Of a stretch of 64,000 nucleotides of DNA, positions 24,875 to 34,287 are shown one piece after another. Numbering within the stretch: the first letter of the stretch is position 1; the number at the start of each line of letters is the position of its first letter. Origin of the DNA: Mucilaginibacter sp. KACC 22063. GTDB lineage: Bacteria; Bacteroidota; Bacteroidia; Sphingobacteriales; Sphingobacteriaceae. The notes below the pieces were generated by a model. That model saw nothing but the letters and a program-made list of their open reading frames with translations, made no database searches and was not told where the DNA came from. A program made the translations under genes and the position numbers. The stretch spans positions 2,480,001-2,544,000 of the forward strand of contig NZ_CP117877.1 in NCBI RefSeq assembly GCF_028736115.1. Reading direction: 5' to 3'.

Positions 24875-25363
24875 CTAATCGATCAGGTCCAGCACTTCGC
24901 TGATTGGCTGATCACTATTAATTAAAATGCCTTTTACTCCGGCAGCGGTACCCGCTTCCACATCACGCTCACGGTCGCCAATGAAATAAGATTTAGCCGG
25001 GTCGATATTATATTGTTCTATTCCCCTAAGCAGTAATCCCGGTTTAGGTTTGCGGCAGTCGCAATCGCCGGTAAAATTGGGGTGATGCGGGCAATAATAA
25101 ATATCAGTAAATTCTACGCCGTGCTCATGGTAGATGCTGCGTAAATGCTGATGCATTTCGCCCAGTTGCTCTTCTGTATACCAGCCTTTAGCTAAACCAC
25201 CTTGGTTTGTGGCTACTATTAATAGGTAGCCCCGCTTTTGCAGCTCCTGTAAAGCTTCAATATTATGTTCAAGCACATGGAAATCTTCCATACAGCAAAC
25301 GTAATCGCCCATTTCCTGGTTTAAAACACCATCACGGTCTAAAAAAACTGCTTTATTTTTCAA
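24875..25363 (-). CDS. gmhB: D-glycero-D-manno-heptose 1,7-bisphosphate phosphatase-like HAD hydrolase
   Basis: HAD subfamily IIIA phosphatase. It begins KAVFLDRDGVLN (DxD nucleophile), followed by VATNQGGLAKGWYT, the zinc-binding set CPHHPNFTGDCDCRKPKPG (three Cys and a His, the hallmark of GmhB) and FIGDRERDVEAG. Length is about 162 residues from a TTG at 25363; an ATG at 25429 would add 22 residues without family similarity, and a TATTTTTG promoter-like box lies within that extension, so I prefer the TTG start. The likely role is dephosphorylating heptose bisphosphate for LPS core or S-layer sugars, but no other heptose gene is nearby. Confidence 0.85.
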   Translation of the reverse strand: MKNKAVFLDRDGVLNQEMGDYVCCMEDFHVLEHNIEALQELQKRGYLLIVATNQGGLAKGWYTEEQLGEMHQHLRSIYHEHGVEFTDIYYCPHHPNFTGDCDCRKPKPGLLLRGIEQYNIDPAKSYFIGDRERDVEAGTAAGVKGILINSDQPISEVLDLID

Positions 25364-25599
25364 TTCTAACCTCTTTATTCTTTGCTGCAAAAATAGATTA
25401 TTCAATTTATAGCAGCTAATGCAAAACAAAACATTGAGGATTTTGTATTGATTGACTTTTAATTTTATTAAATTGTTAATATATTATCAATAATAATCTC
25501 CCATATTGATAATACTTTAAAAATATTCGCACATTTTTAATTTTTTTTTGAAAATGCTATTTTCGTAATCACACCTAATTTCAAACTGGTTCTTTTAAG

Positions 25600-28500
25600 A
25601 TGGATGTAACTGATAGCCACCAGGGCCTTTACCGGCCTGAATTTGAACACGACTCCTGTGGAACAGGATTTATCACCAATATTAACGGACACAAATCAAA
25701 TCAGATCGTCCGTGACGCACTCACTATTCTCGAAAATATGGAACACCGCGGCGCTTGCGGCTGTGATCCGGAAAGCGGCGATGGTGCGGGTATCCTTATT
25801 CAATTGCCGCATGAGTTTTTGATGGAAGAATGCTCGAACCTGGAAATGAGCCTTCCGCAGCCGGGTGAGTACGGTGTTGGTATGTTGTTTTTTCCGAAGG
25901 ATTCGCAACTGAAAAAAGCATGCAAAAATATTATTACTGCAGCATGTGAAAAACTGGGCCTGCAAATTTTAGGTTACCGTAAGCTGCCGGTTGATAATAC
26001 CATTATTGGCGAAACTGCCCGCCAGGCAGAACCTGATGTAGAACAACTGTTTGTTTTAAAGCCGCATAGTATTACTACCAATGAGGCTTTTGAGCGTAAA
26101 TTGTTTGTGTTGCGCCGCTACATTAACAAAACAGTTACCGAAACAGTACCGCAAGCAGGCGACCTGTTTTACTTTACATCACTTTCGAGCAAGACCATTA
26201 TTTATAAAGGCCAGCTAACCACCTACCAGCTGCGCAAATATTTTACAGACCTTACAGATCCGCGCGTAGTGTCTGGCTTTGCCATGATCCACTCACGTTT
26301 CTCTACCAATACATTTCCATCATGGAAACTGGCGCAGCCTTTCAGGCTGATTGCCCACAATGGTGAGATCAACACGCTTACTGGTAACCTTAACTGGTTC
26401 TATTCTGGCGTTAACTCATTGGCTTCGCAGTATTTCACCAGCGAAGAAATGGAGATGCTGCTGCCTGTAATTGACAACAACCAATCAGATTCAGCTTGTC
26501 TGGATAACATCATCGAAATCCTGCTGCATTCCGGCCGCTCATTACCACACGTAATGATGATGCTGGTGCCGGAAGCATGGGATGGAAACGAGCAGATGGA
26601 TCCCATCAAAAAAGCTTTCTATGAGTACCATGCTACAATTATGGAACCTTGGGACGGCCCGGCTGCGATCTCCTTTACTGACGGCAAACTGGTTGGTGCC
26701 TTGTTAGACCGTAACGGTCTTCGCCCGCTGCGTTATGTAATTACTAACGATAACCGGGTTATTGCCGCATCAGAGGCTGGTGTACTTACTATTGACGAAA
26801 GTACCGTAGTAAGCAAGGGTCGACTGCAACCAGGCAAAATGCTTTTGATAGATACCGTACAGGGTAAAATTATCAGGGATGAAGAAATTAAGCAACAGAT
26901 AGCATCACAGCAGCCTTATGGCCGCTGGCTGGAAAATTATCAAATCCGTTTAGAGGATTTAGCTGAACCACGCCTTGCATTTGCGAGTTTAACGCCCGAT
27001 GCTACCTTCCGTTACCAACAGGTATTCGGCTACAGCCGCGAAGATATTGATGTGATCATCAAACCAATGGCTATTGATGGTAAAGAACCAATAGGCTCTA
27101 TGGGTACCGATGTGCCGCTGGCGATCTTATCTGATAAGCCGCAGCATTTATCAAGCTACTTTAAGCAATTCTTTGCTCAGGTAACCAACCCGCCAATCGA
27201 CCCAATACGCGAGCGTTTGGTAATGAGTCTTAGCAGCTTTATCGGCAACAACGGTAACCTGCTTGATGAGGACAAAATGCATTGCCATTGCGTTAAACTG
27301 AACCACCCGATACTGAAAAACCACGAGCTTGAAAAGCTGCGTAGTATAGATACAGGATTATTCCATGCTAAAACGCTGCAAACCTACTTCAAAGCCGATG
27401 GCCAGCCGGGCTCGTTACAAAAAGGTATTGAACGACTTTGTCGTTACGCTGAGGATGCTGTAGAAGATGGTTTCGAGGTATTGATCCTATCCGACCGCGC
27501 TATTGATTCTGAACATGCGCCTATACCGTCTTTACTGGCTGTATCAGCAGTACACCATCACCTTATCAAAAAAGGTTGCCGTGGTGCTGTAGGACTTGTT
27601 GTAGAAATTGGCGACGCATGGGAAGTACATCACTTTGCTGCACTGTTAGCATTTGGCGCAAGCGCAATTAATCCTTACCTGGCGTTTTCTACCATAGAAA
27701 ACTTAAAGCAGAGCGGCGAGATTGAAACCGATCAGGATATTTCGACTTTAACCAAAAATTATGTAAAAGCCATCGGCGATGGATTGTTAAAGATATTCTC
27801 AAAAATGGGTATCTCAACATTACAGTCCTACCATGGCTCACAGGTATTTGAGATTTTAGGTTTAAATAAAGATGTGGTTAACCGCTACTTTACCGGTGCT
27901 GTTACCCGCATTGAAGGCTTGGGTCTTGATGAAATAGCTAAAGAAGCTTTAGGTAAACACCGCATGGGCTTCAATCATTCTAAAAATGAAACCCGTTTGT
28001 TACCAGAGGGTGGTATTTACCAGTGGAAGCGCAGGGGAGAAGCACACTTGTTTAATCCGCAAACTATCCACCTGCTGCAACATGCAACCCGTACCAATGA
28101 TTTTGAGGTGTATAAAAGCTATGCCCGCCTGATAAACGAGCAAAGCGAAAAGCACTTCACCTTGCGTGGTTTGCTTGACTTTACTCATCACCGCGAGGCA
28201 ATTTCAATCGATGAAGTTGAACCGGCAGAAAGCATCATGAAGCGTTTTGCAACAGGCGCCATGTCGTTCGGTTCTATCTCTCACGAGGCACACAGCACAC
28301 TGGCTATTGCCATGAACCGCATAGGCGGTAAAAGCAATACCGGCGAGGGCGGCGAGGATGAGATCCGTTATCAGACACTTGAAAACGGAGATTCTATGCG
28401 TTCGGCCATTAAGCAAATTGCTTCGGCAAGGTTTGGCGTAACGGCTAATTATCTTACCAATGCAGATGAATTGCAGATTAAAATGGCGCAGGGTGCAAAA

Positions 28501-30123
28501 CCCGGAGAAGGTGGTCAGCTGCCAGGCCATAAAGTGGATGCATGGATAGCAAAAACCCGTCACTCTACACCAGGAGTCGGCTTGATTTCGCCGCCACCTC
28601 ACCACGATATCTATTCGATTGAGGATTTAGCTCAGCTGATCTTCGACTTAAAGAATGCTAACCGTGCTGCACGTATCAACGTTAAGTTGGTATCAAAAGC
28701 AGGTGTAGGTACCATTGCTGCAGGCGTGGCTAAAGCACACGCAGACGTAATTCTGATTGCAGGTTACGATGGCGGTACAGGTGCATCACCAATCAGCTCT
28801 ATAAAACATGCAGGCTTACCTTGGGAACTTGGCTTAGCCGAAGCGCACCAAACATTAGTACGTAATAAACTACGCAGCCGTGTGGTATTACAAGCTGATG
28901 GCCAGATGAAAACCGGCCGCGACTTAATTATCGCAGCCCTTATGGGTGCCGAAGAATGGGGTGTAGCAACAGCTGCCCTTGTTGCCGGAGGTTGTATCAT
29001 GATGCGTAAATGCCATCTGAATACATGCCCTGTGGGTGTGGCTACTCAAGATCCTGAATTACGCAAGCTGTTCAGCGGTAAGCCGGAACATATTGTTAAC
29101 CTGTTCCGCTTCCTGGCCGAAGATATGCGCGAGATTATGGCCGAGCTTGGTTTCCGTACTGTGAACGAGATGGTAGGCCGTGTACAGTTCCTGCGTGTTA
29201 AAGATAATATCCAGAACTGGAAGGCTAAGAAAGTAGACCTTTCAGGCATCCTGCACCCGGTTACTGTTGAAAAAGGCAGTACGCTTTACAACAGTGAAAA
29301 ACAGGATCATGGAATTGATAGCATTATCGACTGGAAACTGATCGAAGCTGCCCAGCCAGCTATTGAAGACCGTACTCCGGTGTTCGCTAACTTCGAGTTA
29401 AAGAACATTGACCGTACAGTAGGTACCATGTTATCAAACGAGATATCTAAGAAATACGGTTCAGCCGGATTGCCTGACAATACCATTAACTTTAAATTTA
29501 AAGGATCAGCAGGGCAAAGCTTTGGCGCTTTCTCAACCAAAGGCGTTGCCTTTGAATTGGAAGGCGAAGCGAATGACTATGTAGGCAAAGGTTTGTCTGG
29601 TGCGCAACTGGCTATTTATCCTGCTGCTAATGCAACCTTTGTTCCCGAAAATAATATCATCATTGGTAACGTAGCCATGTATGGCGCTACCTCAGGTGAG
29701 CTGTTTGTTCGCGGCATGGCAGGCGAACGTTTCGCTGTACGTAACTCGGGTGCAACGGCTGTTGTAGAAGGTGTTGGCGATCATGGTTGCGAGTACATGA
29801 CCGGTGGCCGTGCGCTCATACTTGGTAAAACAGGCCGCAACTTTGCAGCCGGTATGAGCGGTGGTATTGCATGGGTTTACGATGCAGACCGCAAGTTTGC
29901 CGAAAACTGTAACCCTGAAATGGTTGATCTTGATCCGTTATCGTCTGAAGATGAAGAGCAGATCATCAACCTGTTAAAGAAACACGTCAACTTAACGCAA
30001 AGCCAGATGGCTAAAGACCTGTTGGCAAACTGGACTTCTGCTTCATCAAAATTTGTAAAGGTGTTTCCGAAAGAGTATAAAAGAGTATTACAAGAATCTA
30101 AGTATCAAACTGTCAGCCAATAA
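25600..30123 (+). CDS. gltB: Glutamate synthase (NADPH), large subunit
   Basis: 1507-residue alpha subunit that makes glutamate from glutamine and 2-oxoglutarate. Domains in order: class II glutaminase (about 20-430) whose nucleophile is Cys20 in EHDSCGTGF, exposed after removal of a 19-residue propeptide; central domain (about 470-760); FMN-binding synthase TIM barrel (about 820-1200) with KPGEGGQLPGHKV and AGYDGGTGASP; the [3Fe-4S] cysteines in MMRKCHLNTCPVGVATQ with the preceding GGCIMM; and a C-terminal beta-helix GXGXG domain. Cotranscribed with gltD. Confidence 0.97.
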   Translation: MDVTDSHQGLYRPEFEHDSCGTGFITNINGHKSNQIVRDALTILENMEHRGACGCDPESGDGAGILIQLPHEFLMEECSNLEMSLPQPGEYGVGMLFFPKDSQLKKACKNIITAACEKLGLQILGYRKLPVDNTIIGETARQAEPDVEQLFVLKPHSITTNEAFERKLFVLRRYINKTVTETVPQAGDLFYFTSLSSKTIIYKGQLTTYQLRKYFTDLTDPRVVSGFAMIHSRFSTNTFPSWKLAQPFRLIAHNGEINTLTGNLNWFYSGVNSLASQYFTSEEMEMLLPVIDNNQSDSACLDNIIEILLHSGRSLPHVMMMLVPEAWDGNEQMDPIKKAFYEYHATIMEPWDGPAAISFTDGKLVGALLDRNGLRPLRYVITNDNRVIAASEAGVLTIDESTVVSKGRLQPGKMLLIDTVQGKIIRDEEIKQQIASQQPYGRWLENYQIRLEDLAEPRLAFASLTPDATFRYQQVFGYSREDIDVIIKPMAIDGKEPIGSMGTDVPLAILSDKPQHLSSYFKQFFAQVTNPPIDPIRERLVMSLSSFIGNNGNLLDEDKMHCHCVKLNHPILKNHELEKLRSIDTGLFHAKTLQTYFKADGQPGSLQKGIERLCRYAEDAVEDGFEVLILSDRAIDSEHAPIPSLLAVSAVHHHLIKKGCRGAVGLVVEIGDAWEVHHFAALLAFGASAINPYLAFSTIENLKQSGEIETDQDISTLTKNYVKAIGDGLLKIFSKMGISTLQSYHGSQVFEILGLNKDVVNRYFTGAVTRIEGLGLDEIAKEALGKHRMGFNHSKNETRLLPEGGIYQWKRRGEAHLFNPQTIHLLQHATRTNDFEVYKSYARLINEQSEKHFTLRGLLDFTHHREAISIDEVEPAESIMKRFATGAMSFGSISHEAHSTLAIAMNRIGGKSNTGEGGEDEIRYQTLENGDSMRSAIKQIASARFGVTANYLTNADELQIKMAQGAKPGEGGQLPGHKVDAWIAKTRHSTPGVGLISPPPHHDIYSIEDLAQLIFDLKNANRAARINVKLVSKAGVGTIAAGVAKAHADVILIAGYDGGTGASPISSIKHAGLPWELGLAEAHQTLVRNKLRSRVVLQADGQMKTGRDLIIAALMGAEEWGVATAALVAGGCIMMRKCHLNTCPVGVATQDPELRKLFSGKPEHIVNLFRFLAEDMREIMAELGFRTVNEMVGRVQFLRVKDNIQNWKAKKVDLSGILHPVTVEKGSTLYNSEKQDHGIDSIIDWKLIEAAQPAIEDRTPVFANFELKNIDRTVGTMLSNEISKKYGSAGLPDNTINFKFKGSAGQSFGAFSTKGVAFELEGEANDYVGKGLSGAQLAIYPAANATFVPENNIIIGNVAMYGATSGELFVRGMAGERFAVRNSGATAVVEGVGDHGCEYMTGGRALILGKTGRNFAAGMSGGIAWVYDADRKFAENCNPEMVDLDPLSSEDEEQIINLLKKHVNLTQSQMAKDLLANWTSASSKFVKVFPKEYKRVLQESKYQTVSQ

Positions 30124-30125
30124 AT

Positions 30126-31604
30126 ATGGGAAAGCCTACCGGATTTCAGGAGTTTAACAGAGAGCTTCCTGCTAAAGTTGCCCCTAACGAAAGGGTGAAA
30201 AATTATAGTGAGTTTGTTGGCCTGTATACAGCTGAAAAACTTAATGAACAATCTGCACGGTGTATGAACTGCGGCGTGCCATTCTGCCATTCAGGATGCC
30301 CGCTTGGTAACATCATCCCTGAGTTTAATGATGCTGTATATCGCAAAAACTGGGAAGAAGCGTATGAAATATTGTCTTCAACCAATAATTTTCCTGAGTT
30401 TACAGGCCGTATATGCCCTGCGCCATGCGAATCGGCATGTGTCTTAGGCATTAATAAGCCACCTGTAGCTATTGAGGAAATTGAAAAGCACATCATAGAA
30501 ATTGCTTACGAACGTAAACTGGTTAAGCCGGTTGCACCGCTTGTAAAAACCGGTAAAACCGTTGCTGTAGTTGGCGCTGGCCCGGCCGGCCTTGCTGCCG
30601 CTGCCCAATTAACCAAAGCAGGACATGCTGTTACCGTTTATGAGCGCGATGATCAGCCAGGTGGTTTATTACGCTATGGTATCCCGGATTTCAAATTAGA
30701 GAAATGGGTAATAGAACGCCGTATAAAAGTAATGGAAGAAGACGGTGTGCAATTTATCTGTAATACCGAAGTAGGTAAAGATATTTCGCCTGAAGAACTG
30801 ATCCGTAAGTATGACGCTGTGGTACTTGCCGGTGGTTCAACCATTCCGCGTGACCTGCCAATCCCTGGCCGCGAATTTAAAGGTGTTCATTTTGCTATGG
30901 ACTTCCTGAAACAGCAAAACAAACGCGTTAGCAATACAGAGATTGCTGTTGAGGATATTTTAGCTACCGATAAAGATGTAGTTGTAATTGGTGGTGGCGA
31001 CACAGGATCGGATTGCGTGGGTACATCAAACCGCCAGGGTGCTAAATCAATCCTGCAATTTGAATTTATGCCTCAGCCGCCTAAAGAGCGTACATTAGCT
31101 ATGCCGTGGCCAAGTTATCCAATGTTACTGAAAACAACCAGCTCTCATGAAGAAGGTGTTCAAAGGCATTTTGGTGTAAATACTAAAGAGTTTTTAGGCG
31201 ATGAAAACGGAAACTTACGTGCGCTTAAAGTAACAGACGTTGAATGGGAAACAGACTTTTTGGGCCGCCCTACCAAATTTAAAGAGGTAGAAGGTTCTGA
31301 AAGGGAGATACCTTGCCAGCGTGTATTTTTAGCGATGGGTTTCTTACATCCGCAGCATCAGGGTATGTTGCAGCAATTGGGTGTAGAGCTGGATGAACGT
31401 AAAAATGTAAAAGCCAAAGAAGGCGTTTACCGTACCAATGTAAGTAAAGTATTCGCCTGCGGCGACATGCGTCGCGGACAATCCCTGGTAGTTTGGGCCA
31501 TTTCCGAAGGCCGGGAAACTGCACGTAAGGTTGACGAGTTCCTGATGGGGCATACCCTGCTCGAAAGCAAGGAAGCTGTTAACTTTTACGAACAAGCTTT
31601 TTAA
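30126..31604 (+). CDS. gltD: Glutamate synthase, small subunit
   Basis: 492-residue beta subunit that passes electrons from NADPH to GltB. The N-terminal [4Fe-4S] motifs are [17 protein letters not shown] and [17 protein letters not shown]-binding [17 protein letters not shown] follows at about 148-164, and the NADPH-binding [12 protein letters not shown] at about 286-297. It begins two bases after the gltB stop codon, so the pair is one operon. Confidence 0.97.
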   Translation: MGKPTGFQEFNRELPAKVAPNERVKNYSEFVGLYTAEKLNEQSARCMNCGVPFCHSGCPLGNIIPEFNDAVYRKNWEEAYEILSSTNNFPEFTGRICPAPCESACVLGINKPPVAIEEIEKHIIEIAYERKLVKPVAPLVKTGKTVAVVGAGPAGLAAAAQLTKAGHAVTVYERDDQPGGLLRYGIPDFKLEKWVIERRIKVMEEDGVQFICNTEVGKDISPEELIRKYDAVVLAGGSTIPRDLPIPGREFKGVHFAMDFLKQQNKRVSNTEIAVEDILATDKDVVVIGGGDTGSDCVGTSNRQGAKSILQFEFMPQPPKERTLAMPWPSYPMLLKTTSSHEEGVQRHFGVNTKEFLGDENGNLRALKVTDVEWETDFLGRPTKFKEVEGSEREIPCQRVFLAMGFLHPQHQGMLQQLGVELDERKNVKAKEGVYRTNVSKVFACGDMRRGQSLVVWAISEGRETARKVDEFLMGHTLLESKEAVNFYEQAF

Positions 31605-31637
31605 GGTTTTATTTGTCAGTTATAAACCAAAGCAGAC

Positions 31638-31661
31638 TGCGGTAGCCATTTGGCTATCGCA
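31638..31661. terminator. Hairpin between convergent gltD and the 77-aa gene
   Basis: TGCGGTAGCC-ATTT-GGCTATCGCA (one G-T mismatch position) with a 4-base loop, lying between the two convergent genes and overlapping the stop region of the minus-strand ORF. T-run is weak on both sides. Confidence 0.55.
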
Positions 31662-31887
31662 GATCTGTAATTTCGGCTACTGAAAGTAGTTTCTCTTTAA
31701 ATTCGGCAAAGGTCTCTTTCACCGTTAAATATGATTCGCTATCGCCGATCATATATACGCGAACCTCTTCTTCCGTTTCTTTGGTGTCTTCCTTTTGCAC
31801 TTCGTAGATTACAGTTGATAAAATGTTATCTACATTGATCAGTGTATTGCGGTTATTTTTGTCTAAAAGTTCAATAAATCTTGCCAT
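31654..31887 (-). CDS. Small conserved protein (FlbD-like fold suspected)
   Basis: 77-residue cytoplasmic protein with no signal peptide. The pattern ARFIELLDKNNRNTLINVDNILSTVIYEV ... VRVYMIGDSESYLTVKETFAEFKEKL (with a charged KEDTKETEEE insert at about 33-42) resembles the short FlbD-like family found in many Bacteroidota and Firmicutes: strand, turn, 'n.d.i' and a final helix. The role is unknown. It is convergent to gltBD. Confidence 0.6.
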   Translation of the reverse strand: MARFIELLDKNNRNTLINVDNILSTVIYEVQKEDTKETEEEVRVYMIGDSESYLTVKETFAEFKEKLLSVAEITDLR

Positions 31888-31982
31888 GCGTTTATAACAA
31901 GCTCATGAACGTTTGGTTGTTATGCAATCAACAATTAGTTGATTTATATCGATATGACACTCTGCTTACACAGTTGAGCCCG

Positions 31983-32016
31983 TTTTGTACAATTGTATAA
32001 GTGTTACCTACTTTTG
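31983..32016 (+). promoter_or_regulatory. Putative promoter of the SDR gene
   Basis: TTTTG (31983-31987), 21-base spacer, TACTTTTG (32009-32016), matching the Bacteroidota -7 box. A second TACCTTTG lies at 32044-32051 without a clear -33 partner. Confidence 0.4.
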
Positions 32017-32075
32017 TATAAACAGCAGCCCTACTTCTCCATATACCTTTGTTTCAACATTTAAAATTTAAAACA

Positions 32076-32894
32076 ATGTCTAAGACAATTTTTATTTCCG
32101 GAGCTTCAAAAGGATTTGGTAAAATCTGGGCAGAAGCATTTTTAAAACGTGGTGATAAAGTAGTAGCAACTGCAAGAAATATTGATACATTACAAGATCT
32201 GGTAACAACCTACGGCGATGCCATATTGCCCCTACAATTGGATGTGAACGACCGTGAAGCAGATTTTGCTGCCATTGAAAAAGCTAAAGCGCATTTCGGC
32301 AGCATTGATGTGCTGATCAATAATGCTGGTTTTGGTGTGTTTGGCGCTGTTGAGGAAGTAAGTGAAAAAGAAGCACGTGACCAGATTGAAACTAATGTAT
32401 TTGGTTTGCTATGGCTTACCCAAGCAGCAATTCCGGTGATGCGCGAACAGGGGCATGGGCACATTATTCAGATTTCAAGCGTACTTGGTGTAGCAACCGT
32501 ACCTACTCTGGGTATCTATAACGCTTCGAAATTTGCTGTAGAAGGTTTAAGCGAAACACTTGCTGCTGAAGTTAAACCATTCGGCATTAATGTGACTCTT
32601 GTTGAACCAAACGGATTTTCAACTGACTGGGGTGGGCCATCAGCTTTACGCTCAGAAAAGAACCCTGTATATGATGATCTGCGCGAAGCTGTAACTAAAG
32701 GTTTTACGCCTGAATCTATCGGCAAACCTGAAGCAACTACCGATGCCATCATTAAATTGGTTGACGCTCAAAATCCTCCTTTAAGATTATTTTTAGGTAA
32801 GGTAGGCCTGCCATGGGTAAAACAAGTGTATGCACAACGTTTAGCTACCTGGGAGGAATGGGCAGAAGTATCTACGGCCGCTCACGGACACTAA
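32076..32894 (+). CDS. Short-chain dehydrogenase/reductase
   Basis: 272-residue classical SDR from the ATG at 32076; an upstream in-frame TTG (32049) adds nine non-family residues. Cofactor motif FISGASKGFGK (TGxxxGxG type), LINNAGFG, catalytic Ser in ISSVLG and the YNASK motif are all present, so a functional NAD(P)-dependent oxidoreductase is expected. Substrate unknown. The AraC-type regulator next door is a likely regulator. Confidence 0.92.
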   Translation: MSKTIFISGASKGFGKIWAEAFLKRGDKVVATARNIDTLQDLVTTYGDAILPLQLDVNDREADFAAIEKAKAHFGSIDVLINNAGFGVFGAVEEVSEKEARDQIETNVFGLLWLTQAAIPVMREQGHGHIIQISSVLGVATVPTLGIYNASKFAVEGLSETLAAEVKPFGINVTLVEPNGFSTDWGGPSALRSEKNPVYDDLREAVTKGFTPESIGKPEATTDAIIKLVDAQNPPLRLFLGKVGLPWVKQVYAQRLATWEEWAEVSTAAHGH

Positions 32895-32913
32895 TTAATA
32901 TTTAATACTGCTG

Positions 32914-32948
32914 ACAAATCTACGCACGTAAGGGTGTAGATTTGTTTA
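32914..32948 (+). terminator. Hairpin terminator after the SDR gene
   Basis: ACAAATCTAC (32914-32923) and GTAGATTTGT (32936-32945) are perfect 10-bp arms with a 12-base loop, followed by TTATAT. It separates the SDR gene from the AraC-type gene. Confidence 0.6.
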
Positions 32949-32960
32949 TATCCTGAGTAC

Positions 32961-33851
32961 ATGAAGCACTATAAAAGCATTACCGATCTGAACCGTGAAA
33001 ATGGTTTCGCACTGCCAGAAAATCCTTTGATCAGCCTTAATCGCTGCAATAATACATGTACAATAGGTGATCGTGCTTTTACTACTGACTTTTATACTAT
33101 CGGTTTTAAGAAATTAAAGTCTGGCGTTATCAAATATGGCCGTACGAAGTATGATCACGAAAACGGCTCGATGTCTTTCATGAAGCCACGGCAGATCATA
33201 GAGTTTAAAGACCTGCAATTTGAGGAAGATGGCTTTTTGCTGTTTATACACGAAGATTTTTTGAACGGACATTTCCTGCACAGCGAGATTGAGAAATATA
33301 GTTTTTTTGATTATGAGATCAATGAGGCTTTACATCTTTCTCCGAAAGAGGAGCAGATTATCTGGGATTTATATCACAAGATAGAAATTGAGTATAACAA
33401 TAACCCGGATGAATATAGCCGCGAAATAATGCTGGCTCATATCGATTCGATATTGAAATATGCACAGCGTTTTTACAAACGACAGTTTATCAATCGCACG
33501 GAGCTTTCCGGTAATACGGTATCTAAATTTAATAATGCTTTAAGTATATATTTCAAGAGCGACCAATTTAAAAAACAAGGACTTCCGTCTGTGAGCATTT
33601 TGGCTTCGAATTTAAATTTGTCTGTGAGGTATCTGTCTGACTTGCTTAAACAGGAAACCGGAAAGACAGCGATAGAGTTAATTCATATTTATTTGATAGC
33701 AGAAGCCAAGAACAGGTTTACAGAGGCTGATTACAGTGTTTCTGAAATTGCCTATCAATTAGGCTTTGAAAATTTACCCTACTTTTCACGGCTGTTTAAA
33801 AAGGAGGTAGGCATCAGTCCTAATCAGTACAAAAAGCAGTTGATGAATTAA
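32961..33851 (+). CDS. AraC-family transcriptional regulator
   Basis: 296 residues. The C-terminal DNA-binding domain (about 195-296) has two helix-turn-helix motifs: VSILASNLNLSVRYLSDLLKQ and ISEIAYQLGFE-like (VSEIAYQLGFENLPYFSRLF), ending in the family signature GISPNQYKKQ. The N-terminal half (about 1-170) is a cupin-like sensing domain of unknown ligand. It is codirectional with the SDR gene, 66 bases downstream, and probably controls it or a linked stress gene. Confidence 0.93.
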   Translation: MKHYKSITDLNRENGFALPENPLISLNRCNNTCTIGDRAFTTDFYTIGFKKLKSGVIKYGRTKYDHENGSMSFMKPRQIIEFKDLQFEEDGFLLFIHEDFLNGHFLHSEIEKYSFFDYEINEALHLSPKEEQIIWDLYHKIEIEYNNNPDEYSREIMLAHIDSILKYAQRFYKRQFINRTELSGNTVSKFNNALSIYFKSDQFKKQGLPSVSILASNLNLSVRYLSDLLKQETGKTAIELIHIYLIAEAKNRFTEADYSVSEIAYQLGFENLPYFSRLFKKEVGISPNQYKKQLMN

Positions 33852-33872
33852 GTGTGTTAGCTTTACAACCCA

Positions 33873-33912
33873 AACAATAAAAGCTTTGCAATTGCAAAGC
33901 TTTTATTGTTTA
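33873..33912. terminator. 40-base perfect palindrome, bidirectional terminator
   Basis: AAACAATAAAAGCTTTGCAA and its exact reverse complement are fused directly (20 bp arms). It lies between the convergent AraC and YXWGXW genes and ends in T-rich sequence on each strand. Confidence 0.8.
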
Positions 33913-33943
33913 TATCGAATAAGAAATCAGCTAACTTCAATTA

Positions 33944-34237
33944 TTATCTCCAGTGACCGCGTCTCCAGGCGTAACCGCGTGGGCCACGATCCCAATGGCC
34001 TTGTACATATACCCTGCCTGGACGACTGCGTACATAGTAACCACGCATATAAACGTAGCGTCCGCCACTCCAGGTCCATTCGCCAGGCACCCAATAAGCA
34101 CCGGCATAAGGGGCAACAGGCCTTACATAGTAAGGTTCAGCAGGTTGTTCGGTAACATAGTACTGGCCAGAACAAGCTGTTAAAGCCAAGGTAGTAGCAA
34201 ACCCTATTCCTAAAATTAATTTACTCAAAGTTTTCAT
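33944..34237 (-). CDS. YXWGXW-repeat lipoprotein
   Basis: 97 residues. The signal peptide ends in a lipobox with Cys near residue 22 (LALTACSGQYY). The mature part is rich in Tyr, Trp, Arg and Gly, with repeats like YWVPGEWTWSGGRYVYMRGYY and YVQGHWDRG, which is the PF12779 YXWGXW composition of outer membrane or periplasmic proteins. Function unknown. It has an AraC-type gene on one side and a dehydrogenase on the other, with no operon link. Confidence 0.8.
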   Translation of the reverse strand: MKTLSKLILGIGFATTLALTACSGQYYVTEQPAEPYYVRPVAPYAGAYWVPGEWTWSGGRYVYMRGYYVRSRPGRVYVQGHWDRGPRGYAWRRGHWR

Positions 34238-34287
34238 AGTTGTAGTCTTTTGAAAGTATAAGACATCAAACTATCACGAAAGTTTAA

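Noticed and set aside
25550..25565. TATTTTCG before gltB as a promoter
   Set aside because: No -33 element at a suitable distance; the T-rich run nearby gives ambiguous matches.
28204..28605. 133-codon minus-strand ORF inside gltB
   Set aside because: It is antisense to a strongly conserved enzyme, with Cys/His-rich composition from the complementary strand and no family resemblance.
33886..34155. 89-codon plus-strand ORF opposite the YXWGXW lipoprotein
   Set aside because: Composition is the reverse complement of a Tyr/Trp/Arg-rich repeat gene, and it begins in the terminator palindrome.
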